64,000 nucleotides of DNA, from positions 248,001 to 312,000 of the forward strand of contig MU394051.1 in assembly GCA_022578605.1 (NCBI GenBank), read 5' to 3'. Of this stretch, positions 33,601 to 46,633 are shown piece after piece. The notes beneath the pieces are model-generated. The model did not search any database. It was not told the DNA's origin and saw only the letters and a list, made by a program, of their open reading frames with translations. Numbering within the stretch: position 1 is the stretch's first letter; the number at the start of each line of letters is the position of its first letter. The translations under genes and the position numbers were made by a program. The DNA is from Camillea tinctor (Eukaryota; Ascomycota; Sordariomycetes; Xylariales; Xylariaceae).

Positions 33601-36600
33601 AGAGACTCCAACAGTTCTTGGTAGCTCTTCAACTCAACCTGTGGTCGCAACTGAGGATCGAACGTCTTATCCGGGATGAACAGTTTGACCATAGCGACTG
33701 AAAACTGAATCCAGGCATTTGCTAAGTAAGAACGCCGGTCATCATCGTTTCTCCTTGATGCAATCCAAGATACAAGAGCTGGGATAAGATGCTCCACAAC
33801 AACACTAGACATGTTGCTAATAGAATCAACAACTGAGTTAGGTATGATGTCCCGGATATCATACAAGAGCCCCTGCTCGCTAAAGCTGATAGATGTTGGT
33901 ATAGAAGCAGCAGCAGTATTACGAGCAACTATAAAGGCTTCAGCCAAAGACTGATCACAGGTTGTGACAACAATCATCATCAAATTCCATAGCACATCGC
34001 CAAGCTTATTCGAACGATCAGTTGTGATTGCCTCAGAACATAGAGCGACTTGTTTTGCTAGAATCGGTAATTCCATCTCAAGTGACGCTAGGGACTTTAG
34101 ATTTGCAGAATCAATACTGCTCAGCTTTGATAGAATTTCGACAGTTAGACTCTTGTCCCATTCTCGTGGCTGCCTGCTGTTGCCAAAGAATGATTCTATC
34201 AGTTGTAGGGGTCTGGAGGTTTCGGTTGCACTATTGACGTGGATCTGGGCGACCAGGGGTAGATTTGACAGTAAAGCAATCTCATTGGATGTCTGGAAGA
34301 GATTGGTGTGTCGATATATGCCGTCGAGAAGGGAAATCTGGCGGATTACTTCAAACTCAGAAGTAAGGAATGGAGGGGCTGAAGCATCATCTTCTATGAG
34401 TTGACTGTTTAATTGTTCGATACCTGTCTTCAAAGCCGTCAAAAGCTCAGGGGCACTGGCCTCGCCCAGTCGGACAAGCCGATAAGCCTTAAGGAAAGAG
34501 TTCATGATATTTGCCAATTCCCCAGGAGCGACTTTCGATTTCCATTTCACTGCGTCGAATTGCGAAGCCAGCTGTTCCACATGACTCACATGCTCGAACA
34601 GTTGCGTGTCTTGAATTGGAATCGGTCTCAAGACGTTCCAAAGCTCTTCCATGCTCAAACCAGTGGATAACTTAAACCCGGCAACAAAACATTCATTCAT
34701 GCCCTGAAGAACTTGTGAGAGTAATCCCTGAGCACTGTCATCTTTAACTAAGGACATGTGTTCGGATAGAACTCTGGATACGTTACCAAGGTGGGCTTGG
34801 AACTCTGCCTCCTCAAAGGACGATGTTATTAGATAGTGGAACGTTCGCCACCAACAGTGCATTAAGTCTCGTAGAATATATTTATGTTCCTATATGAGTT
34901 AATCACAAATACACACTCATTGGTCATTTGGATACTACTTACTTTCCACGAGTCCGGGCTTTGAAGTTGAGATCGGATATAAGCCTCGGTTGTTTGGAGA
35001 ACACCAACGAGAAACTTTGTCGCATCTACCGTAGAATCCTTTGCTACAGCAGCTACTCTTTCAGAAACATATGAGCGCTGTAAACGGTTTAAGGCTGAAA
35101 CCTGAATCCCATGTGCTTGAGACTTCTGTACTTCAAGAGCATCCCACGCCCTCAAGAGATCGAAATACACCTCATAGCAGGCCCCTAGCCAAAATGGAAG
35201 GCCCAAGGGATATCCCTGAAGTAAAGGAAGCAGCGGTGAGTTGTGTAATGGGTGGAGAGGCTAGGGAAGCATTAGCTATATGAAACCGTATAAAAAGAGT
35301 ATTAAGTTACAGACCTGGATGTCTCTGATTCCCGGCCCATCATCTTCGGGTAGAGTGGTGTAGATGCCACGAATAGCACGTTGGATGTCAATTGTTAATG
35401 GTGATTTCGCAAATGAGATAATTGGGCCCATAGTTTGATTAGAAACAGTGCTCTTGGTCTTCCAAAGTGTTGACGGTTGTGGTCTCTCTACGATATCTTG
35501 GTTTAGAACTAGTTGTTGTTCTAGTAGAGCGAAGTCACCATAGGATAAACCATCAGCAGCTAGTTGGCTCATCCTTGTGCCATGAATGGCGTCAGATGAT
35601 ATTGCCGACGAAAGTGACTTGTGTCTTTGCAAACTCGGCTCAACCTCAGCAATCCTTCCACGCCAGCAAACGGAACTTGATGGCTGCGCCTCAACATAGA
35701 TCTCAATAGCACGATTTCGCATTGCTCTAGACAGCTCTCCATAACGAGGGTCCACAGTCAAAAATACTCTGAAGTCTGGATGGGGTTTGATGATTCGAGG
35801 TTCACCATCTGGTCCGCAGTGTTCGTTGATGATCAAAAAGCCGTCGGGTTCCAGGAGAGAGTTCAGTCGATCGAGTACAGAAGCGCTGCAAAGATTTGCG
35901 TTGTCAAGAACTAGCCATTGCCCTTGCTGAAGAGCTTGAACGATGATCCCATCCAGCCATTCGAATCTAGGGTTGGTGATGCCTATAGGACGCTGAAGAA
36001 GGACTTGTGCTTTCATAAGGGCAGAAGATAGGTCTGAATCTGCTGAGATTTGCGTTCGAAGTATTCCAATAAGGTCTACCAGGCCCTGACGCTCGTTCGT
36101 CTGTTCGCTTGAACGATCAAGGGCGTTGAGTAGGTCGGTCGCGGCATCAGGGACCACTTGTGGTAGAGCACCCAAAACCGTCATTTGCAAGGCTGATCGT
36201 AGCTCTCTTAATGCAATGTTAACTTCACGCCGGGGATCAGACTGCTCAAAACCCCCAACTAGATCCATCGTATCTATATCAGCATTCATTGAGAATGTGA
36301 CAAGGGATTTCCCGGTTAATGCGGCGATATGTTGGAGAAGCGTTGACTTGCCACTTCCCGATGGCCCAACAAGAATACAAGGGATGTTTTGTTTAACGCA
36401 TATGAGAAGGGACTCTAACTCGGAGAGCCTATGAACTATATCCAAGCTCGGGAAACGCGAAGGTCTCACTACTTGATTTCGCTGCATCAATGCAAGTCCT
36501 ATCTGGAATGACGAGGAGCTCGTGCCATGATATAGCTGGTGTTGCTTGGGAGGCGACTGGAAGATTTCACGGAATAAGTTATCGACTTCGATTCGATCCT

Positions 36601-39600
36601 TTTCACTTCGGAAACGCTGTCGAATAGAGATATTTAGGAAGTCATCAACTGTACCAGTACCTAGTAGCGGATCCTTTGACGTGACTAGATGTAACCAACG
36701 CAAAGTGTCCCGAAGATTGAACTCCCATGGGCTGCCTTGAGCGCCAAATACTCGCTCAACTTGAATCCTAGTCTCGAGGGTGGAGATAAAATTAATCATT
36801 TGTTGTACCGTGTGACTAGGAATCGTTGGGAAGTTATGACCAGCTATCAACAACAAATCCTCTTCACTGAATACATCGGCATAGACAACAATGAATCGGT
36901 TAACGAATGAGCTTGGCAGACCCTTACGTCCTCCTCCCTGATGATGGGGATTTTGGGCGGCGAAAAGCCGAAAATCAGGATGCCTCTTGAAGACCTGGTC
37001 GAGTTCAGAAACATAGACCTCTCCTCGGTGATCCAGGCATGCGTTGAGACCTTCTAGTACTGATTGAGAAGCAAGGTTCATCTCGTCTAGCAAAACCCAC
37101 TCTCCATTCTGCATTGCGCGAAGAAATGGCGCGTCTCTCCATGCAAAGTGACCAGCCTCAGCACCTTCGACGGGAACATCAGTACCGAAAAGATCCATAA
37201 GGTCAGTCTGGTCAGACAAGTTTATTCTTGTCAAAGGTCGTCCACATGCGCGAGCTAAAGCGCTCACTAAGGTTGTCTTCCCAACACCTGGGCTACCCTC
37301 TAGAAGGATAGGTTTCTGCACTTGAAGAGCTCGAATGATCCGCATGGCGTTGAGCTTGGTAGTTGGTGCGTGAAGAGCAAACCCTGTTTCGAAATTATCG
37401 TTGGCAGTACGCTCAATACTAAACGAGCCGATCCTCAATTCATCGTGGCTCACAGTAAGTTGTAGCGGTGCCCGATATATCGAGGTAGTATCATGGCTGA
37501 GAAGCTCACTCAGTTTATCTAGACATTTCTGTCGTTGTTGGTCCATTCCCTTGGGGTCAATAGCAACCAACGCAGACGGGTTAGCACCAAGGGTGTCGAT
37601 GAAGACCGTCGAGGCACCTTGGACTACAGAAAAGACACCATTTTGGTCTTTGCTTTCATTGATGAATTTGACCCAGACCAAGATATCTCTGATAGAGAAG
37701 GCTGTCGACGCAGTAGACCGGAAATTCTTACCAAACCAATACGAAAAGTCGACGATGACACTAGAAAATGGATGGAAGTCTGGATTGAGCTTCGAGGAGA
37801 CAATTTGAAGGACGTCCTCTTTTTCTGAAAGAGCCGGGACCCATATCTCAGTGAAACGATTTCTTAAGGCTGGAGAGAGCTCTTTCTTCCCAAAATCACC
37901 ACCGGGGTTCATCGTGGCGAGAAACTGGAAGCCATCATCGGCCTTGACGAATGAATTGTCAATGCCCTTTTCTGCGAGGAGAAGCGAGCGTTGTGGTTCG
38001 AGCACAGAATTTAGTCTCTCCAAGACCGAGTCATCCGCGAGCGATATCTCATCAAGCAGGAAGAACTGGCCATCTCTCATAGCTTGTACCAAGCTACCGT
38101 CTGCCCACTCGAAAAGCGCCTTGCTTTTAATCTCGTTGTCTGATATCCTTTGCTGTAAGTCATGGGGTATGTTAGACAATGACATAGCATCGAGAGCATG
38201 ATATGCGTGTAGCAGCTCCTCCACGTCGGTATTTAAATCTCCTCGAAATGGTAGAAGCACATTTCTCAGGTCTTGTGTCAGAGTATCTACTACCGCTCCA
38301 CGATTTCTAATTGGCCTTTGTGATCCAATAAGATCCCCCGTTTCGGTGTTTTGGTGCGCATTCACGATATGTAGCTCTTTTCCAAGGGACTCGGCTAGGA
38401 GTTGGCATACAGTTGTTTTACCGCATCCAGTTTCTCCTACCAGGAGGACAGGCTCGTTGTGACGGAGAGCGCTAGCAACTAGTACATATAAACGTCTCAT
38501 CGCATGAGTCCAAACGACGCCTTGTCCATTATTGGGTGGCTGCACACGGAGATATGGCGACTTTTGGAGGTCGTAGAGCTGGTTCTGGTCGATTTTAACT
38601 TTGAAGACACCCTCGATCACTTTCTTGACAGCCATACGCTCCTCTTCGTTTCTGACTCTTTCGGCAAGTAACATAAAACCGTTGGCTGCAATCTCTTCCC
38701 GGGTTTCTGCCCCCCTGAGAGCCCATCGGAAGAGGTCTCTCAGGGTCGCGAAACTGTCCTTATTCTCAAAAATCCTGCTTGTCTGTCTCAACCTTGATAG
38801 CTCTTTATACACATTAACAATTCGCTTGCAGTCAGAAGGTGCCGTGTACAAGCTACGCTTTTGTAGAATAGTCTCGAGCTCATCCTCCGGAATATCATCA
38901 AAATGAAGTTCGAGGAACCGGTTGCGAAAGGCCCGCGAGAGCACTTTGCGGCCACCATATAGTCCAGGCGGATTTTGCGTTGCAAATAGCATGAAGTTTT
39001 CATGCGGACGAACAACTTCTTGCGTTTCAGGAATAAGGAGTTCTCTGTTGTCGTCAAGAAGACGATTCAATGCTTCGAGGACGTCGGTAGGTGCTAGATT
39101 CAGTTCATCGAGTACAATCCAGTGCCCCTGCCGAAGAGCTTGAACAAGTAAGCCTTCTTGGAATCGTAATTTCCCGTTGGCATCAGAAACATAAGTCCCC
39201 AGATACTCTTGGAGATCCGTGTGTTCATGATTGTTAATTCGCACAAATTTATTCCCACTGTAATTGGCAAGATACTCGATCATGCTGGTTTTTCCGGCTG
39301 ATGTAGGTCCTTGTATGAGAATTGGAAAACGTCTTGTAGAAGTAGCCCGCACAAGGTTCAAGAGATTACGTTCAATGTACGGCGTGATAATGTAGTCGGT
39401 TCGCTCCAAGGGCGTTTCAGAGCCCTGAAGGAGCCAATACTGCCGGTCTTTGTTTTTGTTGATAAACTTTACATATTGTCTTCCATCATTCGGATGTCTA
39501 GGAGGCTGTGAAAGCAGTGACCGGGCACTGCCGTGTTTATCAAGAAGATAATGGTGAATCAAGGGTACGAGCGTTTCTTCCGATGCCCGATCTAACAACG

Positions 39601-42589
39601 TCAAAAAGCCCATGGAGAAGCCTTCAAATAGAGCTCTTCTTAGACCGTAGAACGGAGAGACATCATTTACATAGCTCAAGACTCGAGTTAGGGTCCGGAG
39701 ACTAAAATGAGGAACTTCATTAGCACCGTCAACCAGGCGCTTCTCCTCCGCTCGCGCTTTAGTGCTTAGGTAAAGTCTAGCAATATCATCAGCAGCCTGA
39801 TCATCCTTGGAGCTTTTACCACTCAGGTAGGCTTTGACGATAGTAAGAAGATCTTTGAGTTCCCTGTCTGGGCTGCTAACGTATAACTCCGTAAAGCGAG
39901 ATCTTATTCCCAGTGGAAGATCACGTTTACCAACATCAGTAGCCGGGTTCATAGCTCCAAATATACGGAAATCCGGATGAGCTGTTATGCGTTGTATCTC
40001 CCCCTTCTCGGACAAGAGGATTGATGGCTCGTCGTTAGGTCCGGAAGCGAGTAGATCAGCAATGCTCTCTAGAGTATCTGGTGACGCGAGATTGATCTCA
40101 TCTAGTAGCACCCAGTCGCCATTCCTCGCAGCTTTGATAATGTTGCCCTCGACAAACGCAAAGGCGAAGCTGCCAGAACCTCCGGAAATCTGAACATCGA
40201 ATTCATCTAAGCTTTTTTCAAAAGCTTCCCACCGAGGTCGTAAGTCGAGCAAAGACTGGAGTTTTGATCCAGTTTTACGCCTCTTAACTGCAGGCTGGCC
40301 GTCCGCATCGTCGCTACGGGCTTCAGCTTTGGTTTGAAGTTGTTGTACAATATTACGAAACATTTTCGGCGCTTCTCGCCATAGCTTTGACACCCTAGTC
40401 CATTGTCCCTTTGCAGTGCATTTGCCGATTTGCTCCAGGTATTTTTGGTTCTTGGCGGCAGATATCCCAGTGGAGGTAAACAAGTCTTCGAATTCCTCCT
40501 TTAATGGCACTGCAAGACTCCTTGCGTTGACAGGCTTGAAGCCTCCAAGCAGATCACCAACCTCGCTTTGTTGGGAAAGATTCACAGCCACGAGCTTGTG
40601 ACCAAGGGTCTCAGCTAGTTGTTGGACCACCGTCGTCTTTCCGATACCAGTTTCGCCTACAAGAAGCACAGGTTCGCGTAACTTGACGGCTACTGCTATT
40701 TGCTCGAGTAACCTCCTCGCATGACTAGTGCTCGCAAATGGTTTCTTTGGTTTCGATATTCTATTCGCATGCCGTCGTCTAGTCAACATTACCCTGCCTA
40801 TTTTAAGATTGCTCGGGCTCTCTTCTATCTGTGGCACATGGGATTCAAGGTAATGTTCCATAAGTTGCTTAGGCAAATGCATCTCCTCCGCGATGTAAGT
40901 CACAAGAAGAATCTTGGCATCCTGCTTAGCCAAACTACCACAGAAGCAGTCAAGGGCTTCCATGAAAATCCAGTCTCTGGTGGTCTCGGTAATGGGCTCT
41001 TCTCCTGTCTTGCAGCCTGCTGCAATTAGGAGTTCCTGGAGGCGGTGGCACCATTTAAGGAGGTCCCTCAGGGTAATCGGGCGCTCTGTAGTACTTCGCG
41101 CAGAATTCGTCATAAAAGAGACATTAGGTAAATTGCACAACCGCTTGTAAACCGACATGATCATTGGTGCATATTTGTGCAGCAAAGGATAACCCCCTAA
41201 AATGATTCGCTCCAGCTCGACATAAGGGGGTGTCTTCACACTTGATAGTTGCCAAAATCGTTGTCCTAACAGACTAGGGATATTCTCCTGGCCGTGCATT
41301 CCTCTCGTCGTTCGAACTGTGGCAAAGAGCCGAAAAGTGCTTGGTGCTTCCACGGTCTCCCCCCTGCTAGGTATCAATAGTTTGCCATGCTCTACTAGGG
41401 GCAGAAGTGTGCTCATAACTTCGTTGGGAGCCCGATCTAGATCCTCTATCAAGACCCATCGACCTTCTCTTACAGCTGTGGTGAGAACACCGGGTCTCCA
41501 GGAAAAGGATCCAGGTTTGGAATCAGTTGAGTATAAGCCAATGAGCATCTTGGCATCTGTCTGTTCGTTGAGGTGCAATGTCACTAAGCTTGACTCCATG
41601 CCAAGCTCACGGGCAAGTTCATGTACAGCAGATGTCTTTCCGGACCCAGGCAATCCATGAAGAAGTATGGGCCCCGATCTTTTGAGGTTTTGCGCAAGGC
41701 CCTCAAGATTGGCTGAAGTGGTAGGAGTATGGATTAAGCTGGACGCTACACTTGGTAGACCGTTAGGCCGAGGCAATATGGTTTCGCCGTATTGAATAAC
41801 ACGATCTGTGAGATTTTGTAGCTGAAAAGGTTCAAAGACAGATGTGCTAGTCGTGGCTGCATCTAATTCTTTCCGGAAATCGTCGAGCTCCTCGGCTCGC
41901 TTATGCTCAAGTAGGGAGAGAAAAGCATAGTCAAAGTCTAACCCATCGAAGTCGGCAAGAAGGGAATCACCTTGGCCAATATATTCATGGATAAGTGCTT
42001 CTAACTTATAATCTGAGGCATCGAGCTGGCAACAAAATGCTTTAATGGCAAGGTATCTCACTGGCGCTCGCGGGTGCTTGAACAGGGCCTGGACCTGTGA
42101 AGGTCGTACTAACAGACCAAATGTTTTCTTGTCAAAGTTTAAGAGTCTGAAGAAGGCAAGGAGTATTCGTAAGAGTTCTATATCCGGAATTTGACCAGAT
42201 AGTGATGAGTTTAGGGAGTTGATGTTGAAGGGTCGAGATGCAGGCCCGCTAGTAAGTGAGGTCTCACTTATATACAACTCGAGAAAAACGGAGAGATGAG
42301 GCGCGAAGGGAAGGACCCGCGCAAAAGCAGAAATAATACGATCATCTTGGCCTTCTGACTTGGGCCTCATAAGCAGCCATCTTGCGCATATATCGGCGAA
42401 AGCGGCTTCAAAATAGATAAAAACCTGGCCGGTAATTCGTGGGATGAGTGCAGCAGCAGCGACGGCATCGAGAAATTTGGTGGTGCTGTGACTGCGAATT
42501 ATTTCCAACAGATCGGGAGGTATTTGGCGGAGAAGAGGCTCGTTTTCGAGGAGCTTCTGCCGCTGCAAGCTCACATCGACCGTCGCCAT
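27633..42589 (-). CDS. MDN1: Midasin (Rea1), dynein-like AAA+ ribosome assembly ATPase
   Basis: Three exons: 35315-42589, 34943-35215 and 27633-34889, separated by introns of 99 and 53 nt, giving 4934 residues, close to yeast Rea1 (4910). Exon 1 encodes all six AAA+ modules. Walker A motifs are GLPGSGKT (about residue 310), GETGIGKT (645), GPTSAGKT (1095), GETGCGKT (1385), GSPGVGKT (1765) and GPSGSGKS (2075). Exon 3 encodes the long helical linker, a very acidic Asp/Glu region (about 4090-4630) and the C-terminal MIDAS domain, with the metal site DDSKS near 4719. In yeast the MIDAS binds Ytm1 and Rsa4 and the ATPase ring strips them from pre-60S particles. The true ATG is at 42589; the open frame extends upstream only through a TTG. 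Identity is certain. Confidence 0.97.
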
Positions 42590-43011
42590 AGCTGCTTGCA
42601 AAAAAGCACGAGAAATTCGTGCTCATGAAATTAGATGGGATGGGAAATATCTTGAGAGACTAGACTAACTCTAACGGCTTACAAGTACAAGAGAAATAGA
42701 AGACTTTAGTCCTGTAACTTTTTCTGCCGTTTTTAAAATTTAGGCGGTGAATGGCCGGAGCGGACCTGTGCCCCACCGATGATAAGAGATTCCAATCCGA
42801 TCAGGCGGGGCACAAGTCCAATTGGACGATTTCCAATTGTCCACAGCAGGGGTCAACACCCGAGCCAGCGAGCTTCACCTTTAATCGTTAATTCGTAGTT
42901 AGAAAATCTTGAAGAGCGCCCTGTGAAGCCTCAGCTTATTGAACCAAGTCAACCTCCCCCTCCCCCCCACGATTCCACCACCCCGCGAGTTGCCCGCAAA
43001 ACCCGCATAAC
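42590..43011. promoter_or_regulatory. Divergent MDN1/MRPL12 promoter with CCAAT cluster
   Basis: The 422 bp between two divergent starts contains four CCAAT elements within about 50 bp: 42792-42796, 42818-42822, 42833-42837, and one on the minus strand at 42821-42825. The last overlaps the second within the 12-bp palindrome GTCCAATTGGAC at 42816-42827. An inverted repeat, TGTGCCCCaCC at 42767-42777 and GGcGGGGCACA at 42804-42814, encloses the first box. CCAAT boxes are known sites of the fungal HAP/CBC complex. Shared control of both genes is inferred. Confidence 0.6.
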
Positions 43012-43648
43012 ATGTCGGTTCCGTGTAGATACGCAGCCCGAAGCTGCGCTCGAACTTTGCGCCCCGGCGCCTCTCCATTCCGGGCTTCGACATCATCGTT
43101 GCTCTCCACCCAGAGGCGGCAGAATTCCACCGAGGCCGCGCCCACGAGCCCCAAGATCTCCGGCATCGTAGATCAGATCAGCCAATTGACCCTCCTCGAG
43201 ACCGCCGACCTCGTGTCGAGCTTAAAGGTTGGATAATAGCTCGACAGAACACCAAACCGTTGAGAAGAACGCTATTGCTGATCATAAATTTGCTCTTTCT
43301 TCTCTTCCCCTTCTTTCTCTACAGTCCCGACTCAACATCCCCGACCTGCCTGTTGGTGGGTTCGCCGCTGCACCGGCCGCCGCGCCCGCCGCCGCAGAAG
43401 AAGCCGACGAGCCCGCGCCCGCCGCCGCCGAGAAGACGCTATTTACGCTCAAGCTGACGGCGTTCGACGTGGCCGCCAAGGCCAAGGTGATCAAGGAGGT
43501 CAAGAACTTGCTCGGGCTGAGTTTGGTGGACAGCAAGAAGTTCGTCGAGAGCGCGCCCAAGACCATGAAGGAGTCCGTCCCCAAGGACGAGGCCGAGAAG
43601 ATCATTGCTACGATGAAGGATCTCGGTGCTACGGTTACTATGGACTAA
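43012..43648 (+). CDS. MRPL12: Mitochondrial ribosomal protein bL12m
   Basis: Two exons, 43012-43227 and 43325-43648, with a 97-nt intron (GTTGGA..CTACAG), giving 179 residues. The first about 40 residues are rich in Arg, Ser and Ala (MSVPCRYAARSCARTLRPGA), a typical matrix-targeting presequence. The bacterial L7/L12 layout follows: an N-terminal dimerisation segment (QISQLTLLETADLVSSLK), an Ala/Pro/Glu hinge, and the C-terminal domain (TLFTLKLTAFDVAAKAKVIK, and NLLGLSLVDSKKFVE). It forms the stalk of the mitochondrial large subunit that recruits translation factors. It is divergently transcribed from MDN1. The splice rebuilds LKSRLNIPDLPVGGF. The donor is not consensus, but frame and conservation support it. 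Confidence 0.93.
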
Positions 43649-44719
43649 AAAGGGGGGGAAGAAGAAAAAGAAAAGGAAAAGCAGTAAAAAACAGGGCTAC
43701 TTGCTCTGATTTCTCCCCCGTCCTCTTTATGCCCAACTCCCTCCCTACCTATCTAAAGTCAGTGGATATATAAAAAGGATAATAAACGGCAACGAAAAGA
43801 CAAGCCAGAGATAAAAAAAAAGGGGGGAGAGAACACTGTGTATAGATGTAACCAATTACCCTGTATAACATACATCCGAAACAAAATATCACAAGGCTAG
43901 TTCTTTGGGGTTCCATCATCTGATATCCCATGTCTCTTGTGTATCTAGTGGTCTTTCTGGCCATCAGTCATACCCATCTCAGGATATTTGTGACTCGAGA
44001 AGAACAAAGCTCACTGCGGAATTATATCGTATCAACCTCTTCTATAGGTAAGTTGGGTTATAGGAGAGTGCCTTATCCGTTGATAGGGGAAAGGGGCAGG
44101 TCGTCCTAAATACAGCTAAACTCTGATATCATCCTCATACCTAGTAGAGAGGACAACAAATAAGTGTAAAACACTTGGCTTTTTGTATACGTAGTGCCAA
44201 TGTCCATTGTCATTCCCCTATCATGTAGACGGACCATATGAGATCTAGTCTTAGCTTATCCCTTTCTCTTTCCTTTCCCCCTCGGCTTATATATATGTAT
44301 GATAAAATAGGAGTAAATATGAATCGAAAGAAGGTTGGGGCGGAAACTCATATCGAATGCTACCATTAGAGGCCGAACGGACTGATATTTAGCTCATATG
44401 CTCGCAGTAAACTTTTTGTTTTCCGCAGCTGTCTGAAAAAGAATCAATTACCATCTCCATTCATATTGGTGAAGCGGAAAACCCAGTGACAGCCTGTCTA
44501 GTCCAGGCTTCATAAACTAGCAAGAAAACGCCTCAACAAGATATTTTCCCTTTTCTTCCTGAAACGCCTCCCAATGCTATTCCTCCACATATTCTCATGA
44601 CAAAATGTGTTCTCCCCTTCTAGCTCATCCACTCCTTTCTCAAATCATCTTCACTACATCTCGCAACGCAGATCAAGCGTTCCAGCAGCCCAACCATATA
44701 AACCGCCCCTCGCCTAGAC
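43649..44719. other. Convergent intergenic region
   Basis: 3' flanks of MRPL12 and CTK3. AT-rich, with A and G runs at 43648-43690 and 43810-43830. No gene is supported. Confidence 0.6.
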
Positions 44720-45827
44720 TTAAGCAGCAGCATGCACCCTCCCCTGCCTCCCCGCTCTCCCCCCGCCATTAACCCCCACCCTCTCCCTCTCCCTCTCCCT
44801 GCGCAAATGCCTACACTCCGCATCCGCGTACTCCTCCCTAAACTCACCGCGCTCCTCCTCCCCAAGTCGATGGTCGTCGTCGCCCGCCTCGCTCGTGTTG
44901 TCGAGGAGCAGCCGGGCCTCGGCGTCGAGGTCGGGCGGCACCTGCCACATGTTCTCGCGCATGCGCTTGTGGCGCTCGCGGTCCTCCTCGATGCGCTGCT
45001 CGATCTGGCGTTTATCGAGGCGCGGGGTCGCCGCGGCGGTGGCGGCGGCGGCGGCGGTGGTAGAAGAAGAAGAGGAATTATTGGCAGCGGTGGAGGCGCC
45101 GTTGTGCTGGTTGCGCGGGCGTGACGTGACGTGCAGGTCTGCGGTGGCGGCGGTGAGGGAGGAGGAGGAGGTGGCGTGGTTGTGGTTGTTATTGTTATTG
45201 TGGTTGTTGGGGTCGTCGCCGTTGGCGGGGGAGGAGAGGCCCATGTCCGAGGCGGAGGTGTCGCGTTCTTTGAGGCAGCCTTCGATTTCGACGACGGTTT
45301 GGTCGAGGAGGATGTATTTGTTCTTGAGGCTGAGGATGACCTGGATAGGAGGGGGCGGGTGTTAGCATCACCCCCGTTATTTGGGGAGCTGGTGATATGG
45401 GGAAGATGTCTCGCCTACCTTTCGCACAACTTTGACATTGGCGGCGCCTGAGCCGTCCTCGGGACAGACCGCATCGACGACCCGGATGATGTCGCGCTGC
45501 ATCATGCGGACGTATTCGTTGTGGCGTTCTTTGCTGGCCATCTCGAGGAGGTGTTCGATGAAGTACATGATATTGGCCCGGGTGTTCATGCTAGTCTATA
45601 CGATGGTAATTGTTGGCTTGTTTCCCTCTTTATTTTTGCACATGGTCATACAATAAGTAGATTTCCTATACCTTCTCGAGTTGCTCGAGGATGCACGAGT
45701 GCAAGTCCTCATCCATGTCCTTATACCTAAGCGCATACTGGGCAGCCTTTTGCGACGATGTGGTACTAGCATTGAGGTGTTGGAGCTGCGAGCTGAAGCG
45801 CATGCGTACCTCGAAAGGGTCCGCCAT
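44720..45827 (-). CDS. CTK3: CTD kinase I subunit gamma (Ctk3)
   Basis: Three exons: 45672-45827, 45419-45595 and 44720-45340, giving 317 residues. Introns are 76 and 78 nt, both phase 0. The N-terminal domain (MADPFEVRMRFSSQLQHLNA, KDMDEDLHSCILEQLEK, NTRANIMYFIEHLLEMA, and VILSLKNKYILLDQTVVEIE) matches the CID-like helical domain of Ctk3/Lsg1. A low-complexity Asn/Ser/Ala linker follows, then a conserved segment (RQIEQRIEEDRERHKRMREN) near the C terminus. In yeast CTDK-I (Ctk1-Ctk2-Ctk3) phosphorylates Ser2 of the RNA polymerase II tail. The last about 40 residues are an Arg/Glu and Gly-rich tail partly encoded by a CCCTCT repeat, so they may be species-specific. Divergent from the pyrroline-5-carboxylate reductase gene. 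Confidence 0.9.
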
Positions 45828-46633
45828 CAGGACTTTTTGGGGTATCTCGATAGCAGAGTGAGGTTTTCTTCGTTTGTGGTGGAATTACCTTCACTATTAC
45901 TACTAAAGAAGATCTAGAAGATGTTGAAGTAGGTAGCTAAGCTCGGCAACGTGGGGAGCTCAAGATGCCGATGCTGCTGTGTACATACTAAGTAGTACTG
46001 CTGTTGCACTGGCAGGGCTGACATAAACCCTGACAGGGGCTATGGCAAAGGGGAGATGGCCCATGCATGGTGAGAGGAAGGGATCCACAACATCCATCCA
46101 ATAACATGGAGAGAGAATGGAACAGCTGCTTTTGCCGTGTGGAATTTTTCTTGGAACACACTAAGCCTCAAATGATCTGCGGTCAGCAAAGGCTGAAAAA
46201 GAAAAAAAAAAAGGCTAAAAAAAAACTGGAAGAGTTCGTTCGGTGCGACCTCGGTAATGGCTGATAAGAACCCAAAGGTGGGTACAACACGGTACCTAAC
46301 GGTGTAGTTTAGGGGGCCTAAAGGGAGTTTTAGGGGGAAAAGAGACAAGGAAAGAGACGCTGGGACATGCTGGGGACGGAAAGGTACGGGTGAGGCTTAG
46401 GTAAAAATTATGAGAGTCAGGAGTCGAGCATCGAATTATCCTGTTTATGTTTATCTTACCCGACTAAGGTCTCACGGAGGGTTCGAGGCTCGTCATCGCA
46501 ATTTGCACTTTGCGCTGGGACGTGGATGTTTAAAAGCCTTCCTTTTCGCCCCGAAATTCTCATCCAACCCAGACGGATTTTCATCAGTCTTGGCTTCTTC
46601 TTCCTCACCCTAGCAAAACGCATCTGGCAGCAA
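45828..46633. other. Divergent CTK3/PRO3 intergenic region
   Basis: Promoters of both divergent genes are expected here. An in-frame ATG at 46526 upstream of the PRO3 start could extend that protein. No separate gene is seen. Confidence 0.5.

Noticed and set aside
34862..35206. Separate 114-codon gene between two giant frames
   Set aside because: It is exon 2 of MDN1; phase-0 introns on both sides join all three frames.
44720..44800. Frameshift suspected at the Arg/Glu-repeat tail of CTK3
   Set aside because: The tail follows a hexanucleotide-like repeat and stays in frame to a normal stop; nothing proves a break, although slippage could alter its length.
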